NCBI GenBank assembly: GCA_964608185.1 | Contig: CAZSMR010000047.1 | Coordinates: 1 to 6,637, forward strand | Reading direction: 5' to 3' | From: Porticoccus sp964608185 | GTDB lineage: Bacteria > Pseudomonadota > Gammaproteobacteria > Pseudomonadales > Porticoccaceae | Length of the DNA stretch: 6,637 nucleotides | In this document: positions 1 to 5,815 of the stretch, piece after piece | Numbering within the stretch: the first letter of the stretch is position 1 | Layout of the letters: every line of letters begins with the position of its first letter | Translations under genes and position numbers: made by a program | Notes under the pieces: generated by a model | What the model was told of the DNA's origin: nothing | The model's database searches: none | Seen by the model: only the letters and a program-made list of their open reading frames with translations

Positions 1-85
1 TTCTATGAAGCAGGCTCGATACTGTCAAGCCTACTTTTAATCTACTCCTTAAAAGAAAATATAGAAAACTAGATATAGTAAGATT
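1..85. other. left-edge stretch, possible gene tail or outward promoter
   Basis: This 85-bp stretch lies beyond the msrB stop codon and two readings are possible. First, plus-strand frame 1 is open from base 1 to a TAG at 70-72 (23 codons, beginning FYEAGSILSS), so it could be the C-terminus of a gene entering from the left and converging on msrB. Second, the minus strand carries a perfect TTGACA (bases 28-23), followed after 17 bp by TAGAA at the window edge, resembling a sigma70 promoter for a gene further left. The sequence seen cannot decide between them, and neither reading has homology support. I see no terminator hairpin downstream of msrB. Confidence 0.25.
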
Positions 86-478
86 TTATTTTTCAACTAA
101 ATCTAATGAGAGGGAATTTATGCAATATCTCAAGCCTGTTGGCATGGGGCCATCAGAAAAAACATGGCCCAAATGAGAGCCACAATTTGCGCATGTTACT
201 TCAATACGATTCATAGCATAACTACGATCTGAGATCTCATCAACAGCATGATCGCTTATAACATTAAAAAAGCTAGGCCAACCTGAGCCTGAATCATACT
301 TTTTTTCTGAATCAAATAGAGGTTCTCTACAACACCTACAAATATAAGTTCCAGATACCTTTTCATTATTAAATTTTCCAGAAAAAGCTGGTTCTGTACC
401 TTTTTCCCAACAAACGTTAAATTCTTCAGAGGTCAACTTTTGACGCCAAGTTTCTTTAGTAAACTCTTTATTACTCAT
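86..478 (-). CDS. msrB: peptide-methionine (R)-S-oxide reductase MsrB
   Basis: MsrB reduces the R-epimer of methionine sulfoxide in oxidised proteins back to methionine, normally with thioredoxin as reductant. The protein is 130 residues, close to the usual single-domain length, with no signal peptide, so it should be cytoplasmic. Two zinc-binding CxxC pairs are visible (C47/C50 and C96/C99), as are the signature HLGHVFSDGP (102-111) and the catalytic cysteine C119 in RYCINS. The position that holds the resolving cysteine in many homologues (YDSGCGWPSF) is serine here (S65). C23, just before KGTEP, is the obvious remaining candidate for a partner thiol, but that is inference. The start has a good Shine-Dalgarno, AGGAGA at 492-487, eight bases upstream. 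The gene is divergent from alaA; I recall the same msrB-aminotransferase pairing from Pseudomonas genomes. Confidence 0.97.
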   Translation of the reverse strand: MSNKEFTKETWRQKLTSEEFNVCWEKGTEPAFSGKFNNEKVSGTYICRCCREPLFDSEKKYDSGSGWPSFFNVISDHAVDEISDRSYAMNRIEVTCANCGSHLGHVFSDGPMPTGLRYCINSLSLDLVEK

Positions 479-571
479 AACATCAATCTCCTACTTTTCT
501 TAGCTATCAAAGCAATTTGATATACAATAGATTAATTATAATAATTTGACATTTTTTTAGATAAAATACCT
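479..571. promoter_or_regulatory. divergent msrB/alaA promoter region
   Basis: This 93-bp AT-rich spacer separates two divergently transcribed genes and must carry both promoters. A perfect TATAAT on the plus strand (537-542) would place an alaA start site near 549, giving a leader of about 23 bases. A perfect TATAAT on the minus strand (540-535) overlaps it and could serve msrB. Neither has a convincing -35 at 16-18 bp; the nearest candidate for alaA is TTGATA at 517-522, with only a 14-bp spacer. The overlap suggests the two promoters may compete, but in such AT-rich DNA TATAAT can also occur by chance. Confidence 0.4.
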
Positions 572-1828
572 ATGCGATATATAAAACAATCAAAAAAATT
601 AAACGACGTCTGCTATGACATTCGGGGCCCAGTTCATGATCATGCTAATCGTTTAGAGGAGGATGGTCATCGTATTCTAAAACTGAATATCGGGAACCCT
701 GGAGCTTTTGGTTTTGATGCGCCAGATGAGACCATTCAAGACGTTATACGTAATCTAGTAAAAGCTCAAGGATACTGTCACTCAAAAGGCCTTTATAGTG
801 CCAGAAAAGCAGTTATGCAACGCTGCCAAGTAACCGGTATTTCTAACGTCGAAATCGATGATATTTTTTTAGGTAATGGCGTAAGCGAACTAATAGTAAT
901 GGCAATGCAAGCTTTACTCAACAATGAAGATGAAATTTTAATTCCAGCTCCAGACTATCCACTATGGACTGCATCCGTAAATCTTGCTGGGGGCAAAGCG
1001 GTTCACTATTTATGTGATGAAAAAAATGATTGGCAGCCAAATATTGCTGATATTGCTAGTAAAATCACAAAGAAAACACGGGGAATTGTTGTAATAAATC
1101 CAAATAACCCTACAGGTGCAGTTTATAGTGAGGCAATTCTAGAACAGATCATTTCATTGGCTAGAGAAAATGATCTGATACTATATGCTGACGAAATATA
1201 TGATCGTATTTTATTTGATGGGGCCAAACATATACCTCTTGCTAGCTTAGCTAATGATGTACTTTGTGTGACATTAAATGGCTTGTCTAAGACATACCGA
1301 CTAGCAGGGTTTCGCTCTGGCTGGTTAATTGTGAGTGGTGCTAAAGAAATGGCTAAAAGCTACATAGAAGGTCTTGAGACGCTTTCCTCTGTTCGGCTCT
1401 GCGCTAACGTCCCTGCAATGTATGCGATTCAGACAGCTTTGGGAGGTCGACAAAGTATTGAGGATCTAACTGGTCCGAATGGCAGATTGCTTCTTCAAAG
1501 AGATAAAGCATGGTCAATGCTAACCAGAATTCCGGGTGTCAGTTGCGTAAAACCAAAAGCTGCTATGTATCTATTTCCTCGCCTAGATCCCGAGATATAT
1601 CCAATAGCAGATGACGAAAAATTTGTTCTAGACTTATTATTAGAACAAAAAATTCTTTTAGTCCAAGGTACGGCGTTTAACTGGCCAGATCCTGATCATT
1701 TTCGTATTGTTTTTTTACCAAGGGAGGATGATTTAGCAGAAGCAATTAACAGGTTAGCTGAATTCCTTGCAGTCTACCGAGTGAGCTGTGGCACGGATCG
1801 AAAAATACCGAAAGTGGTTACGCAATAA
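572..1828 (+). CDS. alaA: alanine aminotransferase AlaA (class I PLP-dependent)
   Basis: AlaA transfers the amino group between glutamate and pyruvate to make alanine; it is a cytoplasmic fold-type I PLP enzyme. The 418 residues align nearly end to end with E. coli AlaA as I remember it (about 405). Visible landmarks are YDIRGPV near the N-terminus, NPNNPTG (176-182, N179 contacting PLP), YADEIYD with D207 and Y210, the Schiff-base lysine K240 in NGLSKTYR, R248 in GFRSGW, LCANVPA (276-282) and the carboxylate-binding R378 in DHFRIV. Two normally constant motifs differ: GNPGAFGF (41-48) instead of GNPAPFGF, and YCHSKG (68-73) instead of YCDSKG. The C-terminus ends in an extra tail of about 13 residues (VSCGTDRKIPKVV...). 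There is no strong ribosome binding site before the ATG, but MRYIKQSKKL fits the family's N-terminus. The stop lies 33 bp from that of convergent pdxB, with no clear terminator between. Confidence 0.95.
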   Translation: MRYIKQSKKLNDVCYDIRGPVHDHANRLEEDGHRILKLNIGNPGAFGFDAPDETIQDVIRNLVKAQGYCHSKGLYSARKAVMQRCQVTGISNVEIDDIFLGNGVSELIVMAMQALLNNEDEILIPAPDYPLWTASVNLAGGKAVHYLCDEKNDWQPNIADIASKITKKTRGIVVINPNNPTGAVYSEAILEQIISLARENDLILYADEIYDRILFDGAKHIPLASLANDVLCVTLNGLSKTYRLAGFRSGWLIVSGAKEMAKSYIEGLETLSSVRLCANVPAMYAIQTALGGRQSIEDLTGPNGRLLLQRDKAWSMLTRIPGVSCVKPKAAMYLFPRLDPEIYPIADDEKFVLDLLLEQKILLVQGTAFNWPDPDHFRIVFLPREDDLAEAINRLAEFLAVYRVSCGTDRKIPKVVTQ

Positions 1829-1861
1829 AAATCTATACTTCTGTATTCACCAATTTGCTGT

Positions 1862-2950
1862 CTATCTTTTGCTGAATCCAAGTTTTAGTAAATTTTTAAC
1901 TAACAAATTATCAGTATCTTCTGACAACAAGTAACGTTTAAACTCATATCTTTTTGGGCATTCTTTTCTTAATCGATCAAACTCTAATGGAATTCTACTC
2001 GACTGTTTCAGTAAGTTGCTTCTCATCATATGATCTATGTTTTTTACATCGAAAGTTTCGAGCACAGCAGATGCTACTGAGCTTGGTAATAGCTTAAAAA
2101 GTTTCTCTGAGGAGGTCCTGTCCGGACGATTTAAATTATATTTAAAACAAAAGGCATCGAAAATCATTTGTGTGCCTTTTATTTTTCCATCATAACTATA
2201 ACCTGCAATATGAGGTGTACAAATATCTACAAGCTTCAGAAGAGGTATTGAGATATCAGGTTCGTTCTCCCATACATCAAGAGCTAGTTGCCAGGAATTC
2301 TTTGGTAAAAAATTTAATAGCGATTGGTTATCTATAACAGCGCCCCTACTTGTATTAATCAGTAAAGTACTAGACTTGAGACTAGCAAAAATATTATCGC
2401 TAAATAAATGATGTGTAGGGAAAGCACCGCATGTAGTCAAAGGCACGTGAAGAGATAAAATATCTGACTCCAAGACTTCTTCAAACGTAACAAGGTGATC
2501 ATTTTTTTCTACGCTAAGATATGGATCATAACAAAGACAATTAACACCGAAATTATTTAAAATTGTATACAATCTTCCGCCAATATTGCCACATCCAATA
2601 ATACCAATAGTCTGCTCCATCCAGTTAGGGCGTAGGGTATATAAAACTGATATAACATACTGAATAACTGCATTAGAGTTACAACCGGGGGCATTAGAAA
2701 AATCAATATCTTGATCTTTTAGATAATCTTGATCTACATGGTCAGCACCAATAGTTGCAGACCCTACGAATTTAATTTTACTACTTTTTAATAAGCTTTT
2801 ATTAACTTTTGTTACTGATCTAACCAATAAAATATCGGCATCTCTGACATCACTAGAGCTTATTTCTCGACCAGGAAGCGTTATCACGTGACCATAAGGA
2901 GAAAACAACTCTTGCACCAAAGGCATACTATCATCAGCTATAATTTTCAT
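1862..2950 (-). CDS. pdxB: erythronate-4-phosphate dehydrogenase PdxB
   Basis: PdxB oxidises 4-phospho-D-erythronate to 2-oxo-3-hydroxy-4-phosphobutanoate, the second step of the DXP-dependent pyridoxal 5'-phosphate pathway of gammaproteobacteria. It belongs to the D-2-hydroxyacid dehydrogenase family. The N-terminal MKIIADDSMP is the typical PdxB start. The NAD-binding Rossmann motif is GIIGCGNIGG (116-125), with D142 at the end of the second strand. The catalytic triad is R202 (NTSRG), E230 (DVWENEP) and H247 (TPHIAGYS). The C-terminal PdxB dimerisation region (from about 285) is present, but the protein, at 362 residues, is somewhat shorter than the roughly 380 usual. No well-placed ribosome binding site is seen: the nearest, AGGA at 2968-2965, is 14 bases from the ATG. 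epmC lies 37 bp upstream on the same strand, so the two are probably co-transcribed. Confidence 0.96.
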   Translation of the reverse strand: MKIIADDSMPLVQELFSPYGHVITLPGREISSSDVRDADILLVRSVTKVNKSLLKSSKIKFVGSATIGADHVDQDYLKDQDIDFSNAPGCNSNAVIQYVISVLYTLRPNWMEQTIGIIGCGNIGGRLYTILNNFGVNCLCYDPYLSVEKNDHLVTFEEVLESDILSLHVPLTTCGAFPTHHLFSDNIFASLKSSTLLINTSRGAVIDNQSLLNFLPKNSWQLALDVWENEPDISIPLLKLVDICTPHIAGYSYDGKIKGTQMIFDAFCFKYNLNRPDRTSSEKLFKLLPSSVASAVLETFDVKNIDHMMRSNLLKQSSRIPLEFDRLRKECPKRYEFKRYLLSEDTDNLLVKNLLKLGFSKR

Positions 2951-2987
2951 TTTATATAATCTATTCCTGTGGCCTTATTTTTACTGT

Positions 2988-3449
2988 TCAGTTCCTAGGA
3001 AACTGATAAAAAGAAGAATGAAGCGGATCCGTTCCAGAAAAATCAGTTAAAGCACTTGTAAACATAAGTGCTCTATTTGGCATAGTCTTAACACACCAAA
3101 CATGAGCTTGATTGGAGACTGCTTTTAAAAAATATTGGCTAGGCCTAGCTTCTTCTGTCAAATTATCAGTACTGATATTAAACGAATGATTTAAAGCAAC
3201 AGAGAAAATCCATTCTAGTGCTTGGGGTTTAATCTCAACCTCCTCAAATATTTTTTGTTGGACGTCAGACCTTCCGTCCGCATGATACCAATAACCATAA
3301 TCTATTAATTTACGTCTCCTCTCACCGGCAAGGCACCAGTGTGCAATCTCATGCAAAGCACTAGAAATATAATCACTACGAAAAATCAACCGATTATTTT
3401 TGCAGGTAGAATTGGCTGGCAAATACATTGGTTCATCTGCTCCGCCTTC
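2988..3449 (-). CDS. epmC: elongation factor P hydroxylase EpmC, 5' end lost in gap
   Basis: EpmC (YfcM) hydroxylates the beta-lysylated lysine of translation factor EF-P after EpmB and EpmA have acted; EF-P relieves ribosome stalling at polyproline. The 153 visible C-terminal residues carry the family hallmarks in order: DEPMYLPA, the metal-binding SALHEIAHWC (HExxH type), RRRKLIDYGYWYHADGR, and EEVEIKPQALEW with a further conserved acidic cluster. From the E. coli protein as remembered (about 182 residues), roughly 27 N-terminal residues are missing and would lie in the N run that starts at 3450. An open frame formally continues through the N's to an ATG at 3605, but the part right of the gap is antisense to another gene and does not resemble an EpmC N-terminus, so I reject that start. 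The gene sits 37 bp upstream of pdxB and probably forms an operon with it. Confidence 0.93.
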   Translation of the reverse strand, partial: EGGADEPMYLPANSTCKNNRLIFRSDYISSALHEIAHWCLAGERRRKLIDYGYWYHADGRSDVQQKIFEEVEIKPQALEWIFSVALNHSFNISTDNLTEEARPSQYFLKAVSNQAHVWCVKTMPNRALMFTSALTDFSGTDPLHSSFYQFPRN

Positions 3450-3549
3450 NNNNNNNNNNNNNNNNNNNNNNNNNNNNNNNNNNNNNNNNNNNNNNNNNNN
3501 NNNNNNNNNNNNNNNNNNNNNNNNNNNNNNNNNNNNNNNNNNNNNNNNN
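3450..3549. other. assembly gap of 100 N
   Basis: Exactly 100 N separate the interior of epmC from the start of the next gene. A run of exactly 100 is the conventional placeholder for a gap of unknown size. The missing DNA should include about 80 bp of epmC plus the divergent promoters for epmC-pdxB and for the gene at 3577. Any open frame drawn across it is unreliable. Confidence 0.98.
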
Positions 3550-3576
3550 ATTGGATAATATTTTGAGTGATGTATT

Positions 3577-4269
3577 ATGACTACCTCAACGCCTAGCTTC
3601 AACACAGATAATGTTATTGAAATTTTTTCTCGTCAGCCCTATTCCTCCTCTAAAAATCAAACATTCACTCGTTTAGCCCCCGAATATGATGGGCTAGAGA
3701 TGTTGTATTCCAACGAAAGTAATCCAAAAAAACTTTTTAGCATTAAAATATTATGTTGGGCTCTTCAGTCTGATGGAGAAGTCGTTGGATTAGTGCCATG
3801 GCTTGACGATATAGTAGCCTGCAAAAAAATACAGGATCCTTTAAACGGCTGTTGGGAAGGTTATTACGACTCAATAAATGATGAGATTTTTTATGAAGCA
3901 CCAGTTCATAAAATAATAGAGCTAGAGACGGCCGCCGAGCATTACAGAGACTGCAAAGTCTCAAATAATATAGCACAGGAAATACCTGATACTATTGGAA
4001 CTCATGCAGTGCTATCAAACGATGGATTTAGAAGTATCACTTTAAAAGAGGTGGTTAGCTGGAGATTGATGACTAACGGGACTATAGAGTGCATGCTTAT
4101 TCAGGATTCATTGGTTTCCTCTACTCCAGTTCTACCAGGAGATACTTGTCTTTACTCAGGAAAATCGGAAGAAGCCTTTCGATATTTTTTTCAGCATCAT
4201 ATTGCAAATAAAATTAAAGCGAGGGATCCTGACGCACTTGAGGCTATTGCCATGCTCGTTGATTCTTAA
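3577..4269 (+). CDS. conserved protein of unknown function, 230 residues
   Basis: I cannot assign a function. The protein is soluble-looking, with no signal peptide or membrane segment, and rather acidic. The most motif-like stretches are YDGLEMLYSN (37-46), ILCWALQSDGEVVGLVPWL (58-76), QDPLNGCWEGYYD (86-98), PVHKIIELETAAEHY (109-123), EIPDTIGTHAVL (135-146), STPVLPGDTCLY (182-193) and FRYFFQHHIANKIKARDPDA (201-220). I recall similar uncharacterised proteins in Pseudomonas and other gammaproteobacteria, so this is a conserved family rather than a spurious frame. The C-terminal FFQHHIANKIKARDP looks like a basic amphipathic helix. An in-frame TGA at 3568-3570 rules out an upstream start. The ribosome binding site is weak (GAG at 3565-3567), and GATAAT at 3554-3559 could be a -10 whose -35 lies in the gap. 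It is divergent from epmC and converges with the YheU gene, 28 bp away. Confidence 0.85.
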   Translation: MTTSTPSFNTDNVIEIFSRQPYSSSKNQTFTRLAPEYDGLEMLYSNESNPKKLFSIKILCWALQSDGEVVGLVPWLDDIVACKKIQDPLNGCWEGYYDSINDEIFYEAPVHKIIELETAAEHYRDCKVSNNIAQEIPDTIGTHAVLSNDGFRSITLKEVVSWRLMTNGTIECMLIQDSLVSSTPVLPGDTCLYSGKSEEAFRYFFQHHIANKIKARDPDALEAIAMLVDS

Positions 4270-4297
4270 TTAATAATATTTTTTTCATGTTTAATTG

Positions 4298-4531
4298 CTA
4301 TTTTTTTGTACTCTTCATGAATTCATTTTTAGTAAGTAAATTACAGCTTTCTGTTTCAGAGTCGAAGGTTAATATTATTTCACCTTGGTTTATTTTAGTT
4401 TTTGCGTTTTCAATTTTTACATTCAAGCTAACCTCCCTATCACCGTAATCAGTTCCCTCTCTATTAATAAATTCTTCTATAATAGCTATGAGAAGCTTGT
4501 CTGGTAGCTTATTCGGTGGTATCTCGATCAT
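4298..4531 (-). CDS. yheU: UPF0270 (YheU) family small protein
   Basis: This 77-residue protein matches the UPF0270/YheU family, whose function is not known. The diagnostic stretch is INREGTDYGDRE (22-33), preceded by IPPNKLPDKLLIAIIEEF, where the family has IPxxxLxxETLxxLIEEFV, and followed by a region matching the family's K(x)nQGEAVLVxD block (KTKINQGEIILTFDSE, 45-60). The length is close to the usual 70-80. The ATG has a clear ribosome binding site, AGGAG at 4542-4538, six bases upstream, which supports it as a genuine small gene. It is transcribed alone, divergent from the GcvR-like gene and convergent with the uncharacterised gene on its other side. The N-terminal half is predicted helical and the C-terminal half strand-like. 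Confidence 0.9.
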   Translation of the reverse strand: MIEIPPNKLPDKLLIAIIEEFINREGTDYGDREVSLNVKIENAKTKINQGEIILTFDSETESCNLLTKNEFMKSTKK

Positions 4532-4621
4532 CAGAAACTCCTATATAGATAAAATAAAACTAGACTATAATACACGTGCTTGCATCAAAAGATGTGCTAG
4601 TTCCATCTAAAGGACTTTTCA
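4532..4621. promoter_or_regulatory. divergent yheU / GcvR-like promoter region
   Basis: This 90-bp spacer lies between two divergent genes. On the plus strand a perfect TATAAT (4566-4571) could drive the ACT-domain gene, but no good -35 lies 16-18 bp upstream, where the DNA is simply AT-rich. The leader contains a small hairpin, CATC-AAAA-GATG (4583-4594), probably too weak to matter, and then a good ribosome binding site, AAGGA at 4610-4614, seven bases before the ATG. No clear minus-strand promoter for yheU was found. Confidence 0.4.
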
Positions 4622-5155
4622 ATGAATCAATATCTAACTCTCACCATAATTACTGATGATCGTTCTGGCGTAGTCGAAAAAATTGCTGCAGTAATTTTAT
4701 CCAACCAAGGAAGCTGGCTAGAAAGCAACATGTCGAGATTAGCTGGCAAATTTGCTGGGATTCTCTTAATAACAATCCCTAAGCACAATCAATCTAATCT
4801 GTTAAAAGAACTTCAAGAGCTTGATTCTCAAGGCATTAAGGTTGTCGCAGAACCAACTTATATTAATGACCAAGAAGCCAGTGAACATTACCTACTTACA
4901 CTAGTTGGAAATGATAGGCCTGGCATCATAGACGAACTCTCATCAATACTTTCTCGACTAAAGATAAATGTAGAAGAATTATGCACAAACTGTGAGGATG
5001 CGCCTATGAGCTCAGAGTTACTTTTTAGAGCTTCTGCCGTTATCAGTATTGCAAACCAAAATAATAAGCTAAAAGTTACTAGCGCAATAATTCAGCATGA
5101 ATTAGAGTCACTTTCTGATGATTTAATAATTGAGTTAGAGATACTTGAGGGTTGA
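4622..5155 (+). CDS. tandem ACT-domain protein, GcvR-like regulator
   Basis: The protein has two ACT domains: residues 1 to about 80, and about 88 to 175. ACT domains bind small ligands, usually amino acids. The ligand loops follow the first strand of each domain: TDDRSGVVEKI (11-21) and GNDRPGIIDEL (96-106). The block WLESNMSRLAGKFAGILLI (32-50) is typical of proteins annotated as glycine cleavage system protein R in Pseudomonas and relatives. In E. coli, GcvR has no DNA-binding domain; it represses the glycine cleavage operon by binding GcvA, and glycine relieves this. No helix-turn-helix is visible here either, so any regulation would be through a partner. The usual proline of the first loop (DRPG) is serine (DRSG). 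Length is 177 residues versus about 190 in E. coli. The start is supported by AAGGA seven bases upstream. Identity as an ACT regulator is firm; the GcvR role is inferred, and no gcv genes are in the window. Confidence 0.88.
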   Translation: MNQYLTLTIITDDRSGVVEKIAAVILSNQGSWLESNMSRLAGKFAGILLITIPKHNQSNLLKELQELDSQGIKVVAEPTYINDQEASEHYLLTLVGNDRPGIIDELSSILSRLKINVEELCTNCEDAPMSSELLFRASAVISIANQNNKLKVTSAIIQHELESLSDDLIIELEILEG

Positions 5156-5162
5156 ACTTTTT

Positions 5163-5180
5163 TTTGTGATTAGTCACAAA
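5163..5180. promoter_or_regulatory. perfect 18-bp palindrome, candidate operator
   Basis: TTTGTGA and TCACAAA form a perfect 7-bp inverted repeat around the spacer TTAG. It starts eight bases after the GcvR-like stop codon and overlaps the end of an eight-T run (5158-5165). Its centre (5171.5) lies about 57 bp upstream of the start site predicted from the promoter at 5194-5222, a typical activator distance. The half-sites resemble CRP (TGTGA/TCACA), but the spacer is 4 bp instead of 6, giving the 14-bp length of an FNR site without the FNR sequence. As a terminator it is poor: the T-run precedes the hairpin on the plus strand, and A's follow it on the minus strand. Confidence 0.45.
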
Positions 5181-5193
5181 TATTTCTCTGATT

Positions 5194-5222
5194 TTCACTA
5201 GTAATCTCTCTTCGCGTATAAT
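5194..5222 (+). promoter_or_regulatory. sigma70-like promoter upstream of trmL
   Basis: A perfect -10 TATAAT (5217-5222) lies 17 bp after TTCACT (5194-5199), which matches four of six -35 consensus bases. A GC-rich TCGCG directly precedes the -10. The predicted start near 5229 would give trmL a leader of about 100 bases and place the palindrome at 5163-5180 around -57. It is the best promoter match in the window and most likely drives trmL-fldB-mnmC. Confidence 0.55.
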
Positions 5223-5270
5223 ACAACAACAAATCAATGTAATATGTTTTCTGTTTTTCAATCTCAAGTT

Positions 5271-5293
5271 GTTTTCAGCAAAACACTGAAAAC
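5271..5293 (+). repeat. perfect 8-bp inverted repeat in trmL leader
   Basis: GTTTTCAG (5271-5278) and CTGAAAAC (5286-5293) are perfectly complementary around a 7-base loop, CAAAACA. In RNA this would form a modest, AU-rich hairpin about 35 bases before the trmL ATG. No U-run follows on either strand, so it is not a standard intrinsic terminator. It could be a leader structure, a protein site or chance; function is unknown. Confidence 0.5.
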
Positions 5294-5312
5294 CATATCT
5301 TATTACTAACGA

Positions 5313-5318
5313 TATAAT
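5313..5318 (+). promoter_or_regulatory. second -10-like TATAAT just before trmL
   Basis: A perfect TATAAT ends ten bases before the trmL ATG. If used, transcription would begin at about 5325, giving an mRNA with only a few leader bases. No -35 element or extended -10 (TGN) accompanies it. Together with the missing Shine-Dalgarno this raises a leaderless-transcript possibility, but chance occurrence in AT-rich DNA is a strong alternative. Confidence 0.25.
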
Positions 5319-5328
5319 TGCACTGATT

Positions 5329-5793
5329 ATGCTAAATATAGTTTTATTTGAACCTGAAATTCCACCTAATACTGGTAATATAATTAGACTCTGCGCTAAT
5401 ACAGGTTTTGCGCTTCACTTAATTGAGCCACTAGGATTTGATTTTGATGACAAACGTCTCAGACGAGCAGGGCTAGATTATACGGAATGGCAGGAGGTAA
5501 AGATCCATAATAGCTGGGCTAGATTCATAAAAAATGAAACACCTGAAAGAATATTTGCAGTCAGCACAAAAGGTACTATGTTCTATACAGATGTAAGATT
5601 TCTAACTGGTGATACTTTAGTGTTTGGCCCAGAAACTAGGGGTCTTTCAAAAGACTTTCGCAAGACTCTTCCATCAAATCAGATACTTCGAATTCCAATG
5701 CAACAAAAGAGTAGAAGCCTAAACTTATCAAACTCAGCTGCATTAGTTGTTTATGAGGCATGGCGCCAATTAAGCTTTGAAGGTGGTTCCTGA
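5329..5793 (+). CDS. trmL: tRNA (cytidine/uridine-34 2'-O)-methyltransferase TrmL
   Basis: TrmL uses S-adenosylmethionine to methylate the ribose of nucleotide 34, the wobble base, in two tRNA-Leu isoacceptors. It is a minimal SPOUT-class enzyme without an extra RNA-binding domain, and the 154 residues match that size (E. coli TrmL is about 157). Motif 1 is EPEIPPNTGNIIRLCANTG (8-26) with R20. Motif 2 is LVFGPETRGL (97-106). Motif 3, forming the trefoil knot and cofactor pocket, runs RIPM (121-124) through SRSLNLSNSAALVVYEAWRQL (128-148). DDKRLRRAGLDY (40-51) is also characteristic. The protein starts MLNIVLFEPE, like E. coli MLNIVLYEPE, so the ATG is firm although no Shine-Dalgarno is visible. 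It heads a probable operon, with fldB 22 bp downstream. Confidence 0.97.
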   Translation: MLNIVLFEPEIPPNTGNIIRLCANTGFALHLIEPLGFDFDDKRLRRAGLDYTEWQEVKIHNSWARFIKNETPERIFAVSTKGTMFYTDVRFLTGDTLVFGPETRGLSKDFRKTLPSNQILRIPMQQKSRSLNLSNSAALVVYEAWRQLSFEGGS

Positions 5794-5815
5794 AAATTTC
5801 ATGTAAAGGAGAGCC

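Noticed and set aside
546..567. TTGACA (546-551) and TAAAAT (562-567) before alaA as a promoter
   Set aside because: The spacer is only 10 bp, too short for sigma70; the TATAAT at 537-542 is a better -10 candidate.
1829..1861. Bidirectional terminator between alaA and pdxB
   Set aside because: Only a 4-bp ATAC-TTCT-GTAT pairing is visible in the 33-bp spacer, without a GC-rich stem or T-run.
3339..3566. Plus-strand open frame running into and across the N gap
   Set aside because: It is antisense to the clear EpmC coding sequence, and half of it is unknown bases.
3743..3976. Minus-strand open frame of 77 codons
   Set aside because: It lies wholly antisense within the 230-residue gene, has no ribosome binding site and no recognisable motif.
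4270..4297. Terminator between the 230-residue gene and yheU
   Set aside because: There is a seven-T run at 4279-4285 but no stable hairpin before it, only AT-rich self-complementarity around TTAATTAA.
4581..4596. Hairpin CATC-AAAA-GATG in the leader of the GcvR-like gene as a riboswitch element
   Set aside because: The stem is four base pairs plus wobbles, there is no glycine-riboswitch-like architecture, and the whole leader is only about 45 bases.
5158..5180. Palindrome plus T-run as an intrinsic terminator for the GcvR-like gene
   Set aside because: The T-run precedes the hairpin instead of following it, and the stem is AT-rich; on the other strand A's follow.
5079..5267. Minus-strand open frame of 62 codons
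   Set aside because: It overlaps the end of the GcvR-like gene and its downstream promoter region; the composition looks non-coding and no family is recognised.
5244..5309. 21-codon frame (MFSVFQSQVV...) in the trmL leader, a possible leader peptide
   Set aside because: It has no Shine-Dalgarno, no run of regulatory codons and no terminator/antiterminator pair.
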